From contig JAANBB010000026.1 of NCBI GenBank assembly GCA_014621425.1, positions 150,782 through 214,781 on the forward strand: a DNA stretch of 64,000 nt, written 5' to 3'. The position numbers were made by a program, and so were the translations under genes. The notes beneath the pieces were generated by a model. That model worked only from the letters and a program-made list of their open reading frames with translations, was not told the origin of the DNA and ran no database searches. The stretch's first letter is position 1. Every line of letters starts with the position of its first letter. This DNA comes from Cylindrodendrum hubeiense (lineage: Eukaryota; Ascomycota; Sordariomycetes; Hypocreales; Nectriaceae). Shown here in pieces: positions 1 through 11,949 of the stretch.

Positions 1-116
1 ACTCTCCGGTTATTGGATTGTATTTTTATTTCCACGCGCCCTCTTTTTCCGCCTACAAATATTGACAGAAATAGAAATAGTCTCAACGACAAATCTCAAC
101 AAGCTTTACGCACAAT

Positions 117-1261
117 ATGGCTAGCAACGTGTTCAATGTCGCCGTGGTAGGCTACGGGTGAGATAATCATACATTTAGCTCCTCGATATGTCTGTGGCTA
201 ACAATCACCAAAGTCTCTCCGCCAAGGTCTTCCATATCCCCTTCATCAACCGCACTTCTCAGTTCAAGCTCCACAGCATTGTTCAGCGAACCCCTAAGCA
301 GGGTGATTCTGCCCCAGAGGACTACCCAGACTTGAAGCATTATCGGGACATTAAGGACCTATTGGCCGATTCAGAAGTCGATGTTGTGGTCATCACCACT
401 CCGCCAAACTTCCACTTTGAGATGACCAAGGCCGTCCTGGAGTCTGGCAAACACGTCTTGACCGAGAAACCGTTTGTGCCTACGGCGAGCGAGGCCAACG
501 AGTTGGCTGCCATTGCAAAGAAGCATCAACGACTCATCTGCGTATACCAAAACCGCCGATGGGATTCAGATTTCCTCATTTTGAAGCACCTAATTGCCCA
601 AGGCACTATTGGTCGTATTGTCGAGTTCAACACCCACTTTGACCGGTACCGAGCGGATGCACCGACAAACTGGAAGGGTAACTTGGACATTGCTGGGGGC
701 GGCAGTGTGCTTTATGACCTCGGGACACATCTGATCGACCAGGTCTATACATTGTTTGGCCTCCCTCAATATGTGCATGGTCGCCTCTTGTCTCAAAGAG
801 AGGGTCGTATCGACTTGACTACGCCTGACAGTCTCTCTATTGAGCTCACCTATCCCAACGCCATGCTGGTGCACGCTCGTGTCAGCGTACTCAGTGCTGA
901 AACTAGTCAGACTCGTTACTGGGTCCGAGGCTCAAAGGGCAGTTTCCATAAGCAAGAACTTGATACACAGGAAGGTCAACTTAGAACTGGCATGACACCA
1001 GAAGACCCCAAGTTTGGCGAAGAAAACCCCGATAACTATCGTTTGACTGTGGTTGGGGATGATGGCAAGATTCAGGATCATCCCATCCCTCGCCTGGTTC
1101 CTGAGACGTACCAGGCGTTCTACGATAAATTTGGCCAAGCAGTTGAGAGTGGAAAGGAGGAGGATGTACCAGTCAAGGCCATCGAAGCTCGTGACGTATT
1201 GAGGGTGATCGAGGCGGTTATGGAGAGTGCCAAGACTGGCAAGGATGTTATTCTTTCATGA
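117..1261 (+). CDS. Gfo/Idh/MocA family NAD(P)-dependent oxidoreductase
   Basis: The model has two exons, 117-157 and 214-1261, giving 362 aa. The 56-nt intron (GTGAGA...AAAG) splits the dinucleotide-binding glycine loop, and splicing restores VVGYGLSAKVFHIPF at the N-terminus, which is why the ATG at 117 is chosen over the downstream ATG at 188. Residues 1-125 form a Rossmann fold with the family's EKP motif (Lys at about residue 99). The rest is the C-terminal alpha/beta domain, including GGGSVLYDLGTHLID. Members of this family oxidise or reduce sugars, inositols and related polyols with NAD(P); the substrate cannot be read from sequence. The protein is presumably cytosolic because no signal peptide is seen. 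No functional link to the convergent regulator downstream is evident. Confidence 0.9.
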
Positions 1262-1384
1262 GGAGAACCTCTTACCATCATATATTCCTACTTCGACAAG
1301 GCGTCGAAACGGATCTCAATCACCCAGGTCGGAATTCAAGCAAAATCTACATGCGCAGTTTAGCTTTCAGAGCCACATATCTTA

Positions 1385-2683
1385 TTAAATTATATCAGCT
1401 TCGCGCTGGTGAGTCTTTTTGATAGCATGAATGCAGTCTATGTCATCCCTTCCGCTCTCATCCCGCCGAAGGTCCTTCATGTACCACACTCCTACAATAT
1501 CTTGTCTGACTCTTTCTAAGTACGTCAGTCGCCGGGTCTGACACATGTCATCTAATCGTTGAAGGACAAATTCTCTCATAACAGGATCAACGGATTCACA
1601 TCCAGCGGTGAACAGAGGCCAAATGTGTGACGAAATGAGAGGAGATGAGCATGGAATGTTGGCGAGTTGTTGGAGGCATAATCTTGAGTGATGCAGGATG
1701 CGGCTGTTGGAGTGCTCCGTTTGCGTTGTTGATCGGTAAAAATAAACGAAAGCTGCCTGTCGATAAATCTCAACATTTCGCGCATTGTTGTCAAGAGGTC
1801 CTGGTTCCGCGAGTGAAAGCAACTGGCTAAATGTTGCTTGGGCTGCCCCGTCATCCGGTCCACTCTCGTGAGAATCTGATCCCAATTTGCTAATTTTACC
1901 CACAAGGGAAAGCACAAGGCTTAATTTCGAGAAGGTCGCCAACCCCTCGACAAGCGGGTTCTCTAAATCGAGAAGAAGTGGTCGGCTTTTGGACACCGAT
2001 GATAGAACATCATGATACCAACATACGCCAAGGAGAAATTGACCTGCTGAAGATGACCAGGCACCTGGGCCGCCTCTCTGGCTAATTAACGCCTTTGCGC
2101 CTTCCAAGTGATCGATTTTGGAGTCTGTTGTGAATACTTTCTCTGCGATCAGTAGCAATATTATGGTAGCAAGAGAAGTTTCGGGGTGGGCGGTGGCGAT
2201 GCTCTCGCGAAGATAGATAATGGCCTGCAACCTGTGCTGTATTGCCTGGACGTCAAACTTGCTGTGTGGTTCCAGAATGGCGAGATGACTCGCTGCCATC
2301 GAGGTTACAACCGATCTGAGGGCGCATGGTTGGGATAGGAATCGCGTGAGATGTGATAGAAAGGGATTGTTTGGCCTGGCAGATATCGAGATGATATCAG
2401 CCAAGATAGTGTGCCAGTGATGCACCAGCTTTTCATCTCCGAATTTTACATCAGGAATCCTAGTCATGGGAACAACGGCCTGCATTCCTCGTCGAATGGG
2501 TTTGTTGAGTCGCTCGCTAGAGGCGTTTGAAGATGGGTTGGTCCGCCACCTCAGCCGGGTGCCATATTCGCAAGTTTTGTGGAGTCGTAGACAACGACGG
2601 CAAAATGGCTTCTTCTCGTCGCACTTGTAGCCATCCTCGCGACAGGTCCAACAGCCAGATCTCGATCGCAGCGTTTTGGACAT
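1385..2683 (-). CDS. Zn2Cys6 transcription factor (Fungal_trans_2 type)
   Basis: This is a single-exon gene of 432 aa. An N-terminal zinc binuclear cluster (CWTCREDGYKCDEKKPFC, then CRRC and a final Cys; spacing C-X2-C-X6-C-X6-C-X2-C-X6-C) starts at residue 11 and should bind DNA in the nucleus. The remaining 370 or so residues resemble the helical fungal-specific transcription factor domain of the PF11951 type, with the usual VTSMAASHLA-like and early LVHHWHTILAD elements. The start is chosen because the zinc cluster begins ten residues after it. The gene lies on the same strand as the MFS exporter and SDR at higher coordinates and could regulate them, but that is inference from position only. 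Confidence 0.85.
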   Translation of the reverse strand: MSKTLRSRSGCWTCREDGYKCDEKKPFCRRCLRLHKTCEYGTRLRWRTNPSSNASSERLNKPIRRGMQAVVPMTRIPDVKFGDEKLVHHWHTILADIISISARPNNPFLSHLTRFLSQPCALRSVVTSMAASHLAILEPHSKFDVQAIQHRLQAIIYLRESIATAHPETSLATIILLLIAEKVFTTDSKIDHLEGAKALISQRGGPGAWSSSAGQFLLGVCWYHDVLSSVSKSRPLLLDLENPLVEGLATFSKLSLVLSLVGKISKLGSDSHESGPDDGAAQATFSQLLSLAEPGPLDNNARNVEIYRQAAFVYFYRSTTQTEHSNSRILHHSRLCLQQLANIPCSSPLISSHIWPLFTAGCESVDPVMREFVLQRLDDMCQTRRLTYLERVRQDIVGVWYMKDLRRDESGRDDIDCIHAIKKTHQREADII

Positions 2684-3337
2684 GGCAAGTACGTTTAATA
2701 AACGACGTGATTACAGCGGAGAGGGGCACATCATGCCTGTGGGGTGGGGAAAATCTCGGTGGATGAAATGCAGCCTGATATCGCAGGCTGAAAGATGGAG
2801 GGAGTAACCTTCCTAGGACAAGAGGTTGGATGGAATAACGAGGGGATATATTAGAGAGATGCAAACCTACATGCTGTTCAAAATCAATCATCTGCCAGGT
2901 CAGGAGCTATATTTCTGCCGCCCCAAGTGTTAGGAATTGGCCGAGATGGTGGGTTCCATGAAGGCTCAAACCCCTTCGCCGTCTAGGAGCATAACTTTTG
3001 GGCTACCCTATACATACCCGGTATTTTACAAACACCAGCAGGTCCGACCGCTTCATATAATATAGCTTTTAGGTTCCAATGAGCGTACTAGGTAGACTTT
3101 TAGGGGTATGTTTTATGTAAATATATTATTGCTTAATAGCTTACACAGGGTAGTGAATGCACACTGAACTAATATTTCAGGTTGCATTTTCAACCTGCAA
3201 CTCGTTAACAAATTGATGGTCGCAAGAACTCGAAGTTTTACTTAGCACGTGTTATGTTCTTTATTACAGCGATTTCAGGGTCTCCCGTTGATTAATGTTG
3301 GAAGCTTTCCATGCGGCTGCTCTACTTGGCAAACTAA
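2684..3337. other. Intergenic: promoter of the Zn2Cys6 gene and 3' end of the MFS gene
   Basis: This 654-bp stretch is AT-rich. It should hold the promoter of the minus-strand regulator and the 3' untranslated region of the MFS gene. Short ORFs here are antisense or shadow frames. I see no recognisable element. Confidence 0.5.
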
Positions 3338-5213
3338 CTACCGCCCTTCAAATCCCTGCATACCAACATCCTGTCTTTCTAGGGTAAGTTCTTTGGTTAG
3401 AAGCGATGCGAGAACACCAAGACACGAAATTCCTGCCATGACTATCCATATGACCTGGAACGGACTCTGGTACACATCTATGAGCTTTGCCATAACCTCA
3501 TCAGGCAGGTCAAGTTTGCCTAGGGAGTGGATGAATCCAATCGCTTGGTTTGGTTCTTCTAGAATCTTGAGCGAATCTGGCAATAATCCAATTCCAGATA
3601 AACTGTGTTGAAAGACCGAATTGAAGATGGTTGTTCCGATGGTCTGCCCAAGTAGAGCACCGAAGAGACGGAAGAACACGAGAAGCCCGGCAGCAAGGCC
3701 CATGTCATTGATGAGCTTCACGCTGGCCTGAAGTTGTACTGTCGTTGTGGTAAACGCAGTGCCGATGCCAGCCCCGAGGAAAACCTGGAAGCAATAGGAA
3801 GTGGCCTTAGAGGTATCTTTATCTACTCGGCTCCATAGGCCTAAGAAGACGGTAGTGAGTATCCAACTTAGACAGAGCTGCAAGCGGCACCGTCGGGTAG
3901 TCTCGATGACGATTGATGCGATAAAGCTAAATCCTATAGTTGAAAGAGCCAACGGAAGGGCTGACAGAGCTGCTTGTAGGGGCTCACGAACAAATACTGC
4001 TTGGAAGAAGAGGGGTATGTAAAGGATGAGAGAGTACATGAACATTCCGTTCAGGAAACCCGACACCAGTGCCATGGCGGAAGTGAGGTTGGCAAAGATG
4101 CGGTGCGGAATAATGGGTTCCGCCGGTCTGACCTCGTAGAATGCAAATACTACAAGCAGCAGTAGTCCAATAATCATGGGGACCAGAGTCTGCCAAGAAG
4201 ACCAAGGAAATAGGTCGTTAGCCCAGCTAAGCGGTAATACAAAAAGGGTTGTGCCTGTAGCGAAGAGCAGCATACCGACCCAATCCAAGAGGCGAAGTTT
4301 TGCATTCCAGACCAGATCTACATGCCTTAGGTGGAGGAAGAAGATGGTAAGCAGGACAATGATGGCGGCAAAGGGCATATTGATCCAGCCAATCCACCTC
4401 CAACTGACGTGCTCAGTGAACAATGCACCCGCAAGGGGGCCTATCACAGTTCCTATGGCAATGGCGAGTGCCATGACCCCTAGGTACATGGGCCGTTCCT
4501 TAAGCGTGGTGATGTCGGAAAGTACAACAGCTTGGAGCACATCAAGGCCACCACCACCTAAGCCCTGTAGAGCCCGGCCCGCGATCACGACGTTCATGTT
4601 ACCGGCCACGGCAAAAATGACGCAGCCTAGGGCAAAGAACAAAGTCGCAACTAAAAGTGGTAGCTTTCGTCCAAGTACATTGGACACACTCGAATAAATG
4701 GGCTGTGTTACGACGACACCAAGCATGAAAGCGATGCTAGCCCAAAAAGACTGCAGGGTGGTTCCTTGTAGCTGGCTTGTGATGGTCTGAGGAGGTCACT
4801 TGCATAATCAGTCATGGTGCGCAAATGGAAGAGCAGTTTGAGAGAGTAGAAAAGGGACAAGCCCTGACAAAAAAGAGTATTCATAACGGAAAGTAGCATT
4901 TAGCACGCACCGGTGTCGCTACAGCCAGGGTAGTAGAGTCCCATGATACAGTCAGTGCGACAAGCGCAAGCATGAGGACCGACATATAAAATGAGAAAGG
5001 CTTCCTTGGCTTGGATGGCTGTGGTGGTGGTGAGTGTGGAATGGACTGGCTGTGGTTGGCGCTCTTGTCTCGTCCGGCTCTTGTCGACAAGTCTTGTTGC
5101 TGATGTTGCTCATCGTGGCTTCGGAGTGAACGGAATGCATCCCTTGTCGCACTCCTAGTTTCCATTTCCATGGAATCCTCGGCCGTAACAGCAAGCTCCA
5201 GAGTGTTGGCCAT
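3338..5213 (-). CDS. MFS transporter, DHA2-like (14-TM) drug/toxin efflux family
   Basis: There are two exons, 5213-4911 and 4786-3338, with a 124-nt phase-0 intron (GTGCGT...CTCAG), giving 583 aa. The join restores TLAVATP-TITSQLQGTTLQSFWAS across the first two membrane segments, a region conserved in the family. A soluble N-terminal tail of about 80 residues precedes a long series of hydrophobic segments. The loop after TM2 carries GRKLPLL, and the antiporter-type segment reads GTVIGPLAGALFTEHVSWRW followed by IGWINMP. The length and 14-helix appearance fit DHA2-type proton antiporters, which often export secondary metabolites at the plasma membrane. The cargo is unknown. Neighbouring Zn2Cys6, SDR and GMC genes make a small biosynthetic or detoxification locus possible. 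Confidence 0.88.
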
Positions 5214-6473
5214 TTTGATAATAATGGCACGCAGGAGCAGGAGGATGCAACAGCGGAGATGACGAATGGTAGAAATATTAGTTGCGAAGATCAGAGAAGA
5301 TCCGAATCACAGGAGTTGGTGCTCGTATTGATGCTAGTGTTCTGCTAAGGTGATCGTGATCTTGGCTTGTTGGCAGCTCATCGCATGTTATATAATACGA
5401 TATGTGGACTCAGGGGTGCGAGGGCCAACCTCCCTGGCTGCAGACGCCTATTTAATCTCAAGGCCAAACTGAGGGGTATCCCGGTCGCTGATCTGAGAAG
5501 ATGATGTTACCCTTGTCACTGAAGCAAGGTCATGATACGGATGCTGGCGAATTTCTTGTGGACCCACACTACTCTGATCATCCTTTACCAACAGCATTGA
5601 GGTGCAGGTGTTGGTGCAGGGCAGGTGGTGTGACTAATGAAGAGTCAGCTGTTGTCGAGACGCGTAATCTGTACGAAGCCGCAAGCAGTCTTGAATTACA
5701 GGGGTCAGAGTGTACAAGTAAAAGGACAATCATCCAACCAGTGATTTGATTGAGCCCGGTGCCCCAGACTTAGCTACCCATTTGTACTGCTACTTGCCGC
5801 AGTTGCTGGGGAAATGTTGGGGAATACTGGAGAGCTTTATGGATGATTACAGGTGTGCCTCTACGTTATCCATGATACAATCAGCTGGGAAGGTATGTAA
5901 TTCCTGACAAGTCGCATTCTCTGTGGAAGAGACGCTAATCTTCCGTCGGGTTCTCCTTCAGGATCAACAAGAGACACCAGATAGAGAAGGTCTTGTCTAC
6001 AATTGACATTAACTACACACGCAGCTATAGCAATCATCGAGTTATATTTCAGGCACCATCAATTTGTCACGTGGCATGAAGCTACTGCATTAGACCTTGC
6101 AGATCGATGATTCAAGATATTATGTGCAGGACTTATGACAGGGTAACCACTCTTTCCATACTCCATCTATAGCATCTCCTATGTTCATTAGCATATGGCC
6201 ACCATCAAAATTAGAGAACAGAGGTAGACTACAAAGTACCGGGGACTTCTCGACACAGTAGTAATGTCACAAGTCAACCGCCACAAATTAGGTTATAATA
6301 ATACTACTAGATCACGGAGTGTAATTATTTAGCTCTTGCTCTAGTAGCTGATTGCACTGATATCTTTTCGAGATGCATTTACTTCTATTAATACGCTCAC
6401 GGTAATTATTGGGTTAAGGAGGGGGCTATAAAAGTAAAGATTTCCTAAGGTACTAAATGGGGGAACCTCTTTT
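5214..6473. other. Intergenic, about 1.26 kb
   Basis: This contains the promoter of the MFS gene (just above 5213) and the 3' flank of the SDR gene. Small ORFs such as 5501-5749 have no recognisable protein features. I see nothing else. Confidence 0.4.
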
Positions 6474-7469
6474 CTAGCTTAAATATGGTCGAAGAATTTC
6501 TTGTGTATGATCCCAAACTTTTGTCAGTGCATTCTCCCGAAGTAAAGACATGACTTTCGCATTCTGAGTACAGTCGCACTTATAATTAACAAGAAATAAC
6601 CCATCTGTCGGCTTCTCTAGTGAATTTAAACCTGGCTTGCCGTTCCACGGTACGCCACGACCGCCAAAAGCAGCGCTGGTACTTTGGAACAAATGCCTCT
6701 GGCCAGATTCCTCGTCCGCAATTGAAAGCAGACTAATAAGCGGCTCAAGGAAAAGCCAGACGAGCCAGCCCTTGATTGAATTCGGATCTAACCCCCGTCT
6801 TACATTTCCGGTGTTGACCCACCCAGGCCAAGAGTGGATGAATGTCACATTGGGATTGTCGCTGGCCAGCTTCTCCAGGGCCATCGTGTTCATAGCTCCG
6901 TATTGCGTCTGAGCCTTCATTATACCGAAATTTCCGGGCTTTTTCAAGTCCATGTCGTCCAAGTCAACAGACCGCTCCATCCCACCGGCCAAAACGCTAA
7001 CGACCTTGGGGGCTTCCGCTTCGCTTAGGAGCGGGAGAAGATGTTGAACGAACAGCATTCGCGAGTAGTACTCTAGGCTCTGAGTAATTTCTAAGCCTTC
7101 GGCAGTCTCGCTGCGTGTGCCGAATGGTGCGTAACCCGTGGTGAGAAACAGTAAGTCGACGCGTGACTCCTTAGTTTTGATGGCCTGGCATACTCTCTTT
7201 GTTTCTGCAAGGAGCGCGACCTCGGCTTCAGTCCAGATGACTTCGGCCTTGGGGTTGATGACTTGCAACTCCTGAATGAAAGCATTCGTACGCTCTTCAG
7301 AACTTTTGCGCCCGACGAGGTAGATTCTTACACTCGCACCTGTAGCGACTAACGCCTGGACCGTAAACTTTCCGATCCCTGATGTGCCACCGACGAAGAC
7401 GGCGACGCGTGGGGCTGTTGCATCGTTGATGAGCGCATTGGAGGCGCGTATTTCTTTGGAAGAAACCAT
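6474..7469 (-). CDS. Short-chain dehydrogenase/reductase (SDR) family protein
   Basis: This is a single exon of 331 aa. The N-terminus has the SDR cofactor loop (VFVGGTSGIGKFTVQALVAT) at about residues 25-45, followed by LVGRK, which suits NADP(H) binding. The active-site region is unusual: the stretch TQYGAMNTMALEKLA has a Tyr, but the residue four positions on is Asn rather than the classical Lys. A second Tyr pair lies in EYYSRM, so the catalytic Tyr is not certain. The C-terminal half with PGWVNTGN fits fungal SDRs often found in secondary-metabolite loci. The substrate is unknown. Confidence 0.82.
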   Translation of the reverse strand: MVSSKEIRASNALINDATAPRVAVFVGGTSGIGKFTVQALVATGASVRIYLVGRKSSEERTNAFIQELQVINPKAEVIWTEAEVALLAETKRVCQAIKTKESRVDLLFLTTGYAPFGTRSETAEGLEITQSLEYYSRMLFVQHLLPLLSEAEAPKVVSVLAGGMERSVDLDDMDLKKPGNFGIMKAQTQYGAMNTMALEKLASDNPNVTFIHSWPGWVNTGNVRRGLDPNSIKGWLVWLFLEPLISLLSIADEESGQRHLFQSTSAAFGGRGVPWNGKPGLNSLEKPTDGLFLVNYKCDCTQNAKVMSLLRENALTKVWDHTQEILRPYLS

Positions 7470-10049
7470 TATAGACGGTCAAAGATATCAGCTGACAGAT
7501 ATTTTCAAGATCGCTGACTCGGACAGGATTCTCGGAATGCGTTGGGTGAAGAAACGAGTGTCAGACTACCAGCGTGTCTGTCAGGAGACGTAAGCCTTAA
7601 TTTCACTGATGATTACATAAGAATACAGCGCTACAAGTCATCCCGCAGCGACGGATTTCGGGCTCTCAGACTATTTTGAACGCCGCACTCGTGTGCATCG
7701 GGCGATCCCAAGTCCGCCCGCTTCCAACAATGCCAGCAGAGCGGAATGATTCACAGTAGCTGAAGAAAGCCAAGCTGGACAGTCTACCCCGATGCACCCA
7801 GAAGCTCCCCAATTCATCTAAATGACTGACTGATTTGATTGAACCAACAGCCCGGAAGCAAATCCGAACTTGCTATTAAATGCAGCCCACCGTGGATGAC
7901 CCCTTTCTGACAAAAGCAAGGAATGCAGCAACGCTTTGTACCCCAACGTCCAAAAGTCCCTGACACATCAAGCCTGCAATATTATGCGAGGGTTATTTAC
8001 CCAATGGGCGTATTGCCTATTATAATGTTGACCATGTTTTGGAAGTGGGTGAGCAGTGTACCCGGGTTGGATAGTGACGGAGATTGGAGTGGTGGTGAAA
8101 CAGCAGCCCACCACTTATTTCAAGACCTCAGCGTCGATGCATCATATATTTGCGGTTCGGCGAAATAATGAGGTAGAGGTCTAGCTTATCTCAATCTTAG
8201 GGTGGATTACACTACAGGTCCTCAAGAGCCGATCGGACGAACTTACCGGTGGTATAATGAATAAATCCCATTCATCCGGATTTTCGTATCTCGGCATTTC
8301 CTGCCACTCACCCAATATGCCTACACGGGGTCGCACTCAACAAGTATCATAAAAATAGTATTAAAATTTACGACAGCCAGTCCTACCATGACAGCCCACG
8401 AGGTGTACTTGGACTACTTTTAGTCTTTGATCCGCAGAAATAAGGTCAGGATAGATACTCTGAGCAGACATGTGTTCACAAAGAGAAGGATCTGAGAAAT
8501 TCACTGAGTATGTTGTTATTGATATTGACATAATTCTCCTTGGCGAGGTACCATCTATGCCTCCTCTTACCAATATTTACTAATCAACTTGGATCACAAA
8601 TCTCGTAAGACCGAGTCTAGTAACAACAGCGATAAAATAGCCGTACCACAATAGGCTGTACATTGAAAGCTGCACTCACATGTGTAACCTCGCTGTGGTG
8701 ATTACGAGAGTGATCAGCGTGGACGAAAGTCCCAGGAATACGGGCCCAACATTCCTGTGCGGAGATGGAGGATCTGGCGGAGAATCGGTGACCATGGTGT
8801 CTTGCGCATCACAAGCGCCAGTTGAAATGTTGACAAAGCCATTGATCTTGCTTTTAAAATTGTGGACACGAATGAAGACTACGAATAAAGACCGGGATTT
8901 AGTCACAATAAATACACCCAGTCAATGGATCGAATAGACCGAATACGAGCTTGTACAAGCAGTTGGAAATTCGGAACCATTTGGATCTTACTCCGGCTAT
9001 TGTGCCAAATCCAAGAGTCTAGTGGTCCGCATATAAGCCCCAGACCTAGTATCCAACATCCCACCGTGTAGATACTCGGCTGGGTTGCAGAATTGTGTCT
9101 TCTACAACAAATTGAGCAGGTATATTCAGGGTTCGTGACTGGTCCCTTAGGATGGCGCTATTTGTGTAGCAACCGATACCCTCCGAGTTACAATATACGA
9201 CATTAATTTAGAGCTATGATTGTGCAAGGTCGGAGCTTACGAGCCAGCAGTTGTTCCGATGTACCATTTATCCGCTGACAGTTAGTCATCCTGCTTATAC
9301 GAGATTAGTGACAGGGGTTTCTCAACTTACAATACAACACTAGGATGCTCTGTCCGTCCTATTCTCGCAGAAAAAGGGCCCATCACTACCCTCGTGAATG
9401 AAGCCTTCGCGCCCTCGAAACATTATAAACATTTAACACTCCGCAAAGAAATTCATGGACCTGCCAAGAGGAGGAAGCAGGGTTACAGGGATCCAGTTCG
9501 CCCATCATAAATCACATCATCAGGGTAGGATTGGCTAGGGATATACCCTTGTCTATTGGATAAATTATGGTCGAGTTACCGCTAGCCAAGAGTCTGGTTA
9601 AAGTTTAATCCCGGACGAAATTTGCAGCCGGCATTTCCGCGACCGGGAAAGGTCCCCAAGTTGGACTGTGAAGGCGCTTTTACCGACTGTTGGTTATTAT
9701 ACTACTCTATCTAATAAGATGGCTCACCGCTTGAAGTTCCAGCTCGAGTTAGTATGATATGAAAATGCATGCAGTAAGCATGATAAAACGAGTTAGATCC
9801 GTGCTCTCCCATGTCCTAATGACCGGGGTCACTTCCCCTCAGTGAGACGATGAGTTTATTGGATGCTAAGATGACAGTGTTACCTTGAAAGTTAGATCTA
9901 CATACCGCTTTGTTCCTGGCGACAAGGGCTACAACTCCTTACAAATGGAGCTGCATCCCACCAAATCCCACAATGCATCCTTAATGTACAATTGCTAGCC
10001 TAGAGTGGGCTGTAACTTTGCGTGTCACGCGCGGTATTCTTCAATTGCA
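7470..10049. other. Long intergenic region, about 2.6 kb
   Basis: Apart from the possible membrane-protein relic at about 8590-8906 (listed separately), I see no gene. The other open frames are short, lack known motifs and overlap one another. The last 300 bases should hold the promoter of the GMC oxidoreductase. Confidence 0.4.
8590..8906 (-). pseudogene. Possible relic of a rhodopsin-like (PTH11-type) fungal membrane protein N-terminus
   Basis: On the minus strand the frame ending near 8678 encodes PPSPHRNVGPVFLGLSSTLI followed by a hydrophobic TLVITTARLH. This resembles the first helix of fungal rhodopsin-like integral membrane proteins. A plausible donor (GTGAGT) follows, and an acceptor (TACTAG) leads to a short LGLTRF-like sequence that hits a stop almost at once. 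No further helices are seen. The identification rests on about 35 residues and is weak. Confidence 0.25.
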
Positions 10050-11949
10050 ATGGCAAACATGCTTTCGGGGTTGTATTTGGGGCTTGTCTGTTTCACAGCT
10101 GTGCTTGGGGCGCCATCCCTTCCGTTGACCTACGATTATGTGAGTTAAAATCTGTCTCATTCCATGGTTGGCACCTGAATCTGGCAGCGGAGAAACCCGA
10201 GTTCTATGGGCCAACACTAATGATCTGCAGATTGTTGTCGGTGGTGGCACTGCAGGCGTTACTGTCGCTGCTCGCCTCAGTGAGGGTCTCCCTTCAGCCA
10301 CGATTCTCCTCATTGAGGCCGGACCCGCTGCTTGGGATGAGCTCAAGATCAATGTCCCAGGAATGAAAGGGTCGACACTTGGAACCAAGTACGATTGGAA
10401 CTTCACCACTATACCTCAATCTGGCGCCAATGACCGGAAATTTTCCGTCAATCGCGGAAAGGTCGTAGGAGGAAGCTCCGCTATGAACCTCATGACCTAC
10501 GATCGTGCTGCCGCCGCTGAGTATGATAGCTGGGAGGATCTGGGGAACCCAGGTTGGAACTGGAAGACCATGATCAAGGCCATGATGAAGTCTGAGACAT
10601 TCACTGGCAAGAATACGGATACGTATGGCTCTGCGGGCGTAGGTGACAGCGGACCAGTACAGGCCGTCATCAATCGCGTCATTCCAGAGCATCAGAAGAC
10701 CTGGATTCCTACCATGAACCAGCTTGGAATCAAGACGAACCTTGAATCCCTAGGTGGCAATCCTCTCGGTGTCATGTACCAGCCGAGCAGCATTGATCCG
10801 ACAACTTACAACCGTTCCTACAGTGCCAACGCCTACTCAGCCATTTCCGGTCCCAATTTGCAGATTCTCACCGACACCACAGTGGCGAAGGTCAGCCTAG
10901 TCAAGAAGGGCAAGCAGCAAGTTGGCACTGGAGTCGTCCTGCAAAATGGAACGCAAATCAAAGCACGCTACGAGATCATCTTTTCAGCTGGTTCGGTCCA
11001 GAGTCCTGGCCTACTGGAGAAATCAGGCATTGGAAGGAGATCCATCCTCTCCGCTGCCGGTATTAAGCAGATTATTGACCTCCCAAGTGTCGGTGAGAAT
11101 CTTCAGGATCACCTCCGAATTATGAGCTCATACCAGCTCAAGCCGCAGTATACCTCCTTCGATATTCTTCGCAGTAACCCTCCCGTTGCTGCCGAGCAAC
11201 TTGCACTATGGATGGACGGTAAAACCTCCTTGTACGACTACACAGGGAGCGCGTACACATTTGCCAATTGGAAACAAGCCGTTGGGAACGACACGAATCT
11301 TGTGGCTCTGGCTAAGAAGGCAGCTGGTAATGATGCCAGTAAGGTTGATAAGAAGAAGCTAGAGTTCATGAGCGACTCGTTGATTCCCCAGTTGGAGGTC
11401 ATCTTTTCAGACGGCTACACTGGAGTGAAGGGCTACCCGGCAAGCACATCGCCGCTCTTCGGCAAAGGCTTCTTCACTCTCATTGCCGTCATCATGCATC
11501 CCTTCAGTCGAGGAAGCATCCACATCAATTCAACCGACCCCACAGCAAAACCCATCATCGATCCCAACTACTTCGGTAACGACCATGACCTAGAAGCTGT
11601 TGTCCAGGCTGTCAAGTATGCTAGAAAGATCGCAACTACAGAGCCGATGCAGTCGGTATGGGAAAATGAATATGAGCCTGGCCTGGATGAAGTCCAAACA
11701 GATGAACAACGAAGGGATTACGCTAAGAATACCGCTCTCAGCATATTTCATCCAATTGGTACTTGCTCTATGCTTCCTAAGGCCGATGGAGGGGTTGTTG
11801 ACCCCAAGCTGAGAGTCTATGGTACTACCAATCTCCGAGTTGTAGATGCCAGTATTATGCCGCTACTTATTTCTGCGCATATCCAGACAGCCGTCTATGG
11901 TATTGCTGAGATTGCTGCTGAAATGATTATTAGGGATGCGAATTACTAA
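10050..11949 (+). CDS. Secreted GMC (glucose-methanol-choline) flavo-oxidoreductase
   Basis: There are two exons, 10050-10139 and 10231-11949, with a 91-nt phase-0 intron, giving 602 aa. Exon 1 supplies a signal peptide (a hydrophobic run within MANMLSGLYLGLVCFTAVLG), and the join makes YDYIVVGGGTAGVTVAARL, the FAD-binding Rossmann loop. The GMC signature 1 region (GKVVGGSSAMNLMTYDRA) and signature 2 (SAGSVQSPGLLEKSGIG) are clear. Near the C-terminus, HPIGTCSM and SAHIQTAVYGIAE provide the two active-site histidines. The family oxidises alcohols, aryl alcohols, sugars or choline using FAD, and this copy should be secreted or vacuolar. The ATG at 10168 in the long open frame lies in the intron and is not the start. 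The substrate is unknown; it sits immediately upstream of the quinate module on the same strand. Confidence 0.92.
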
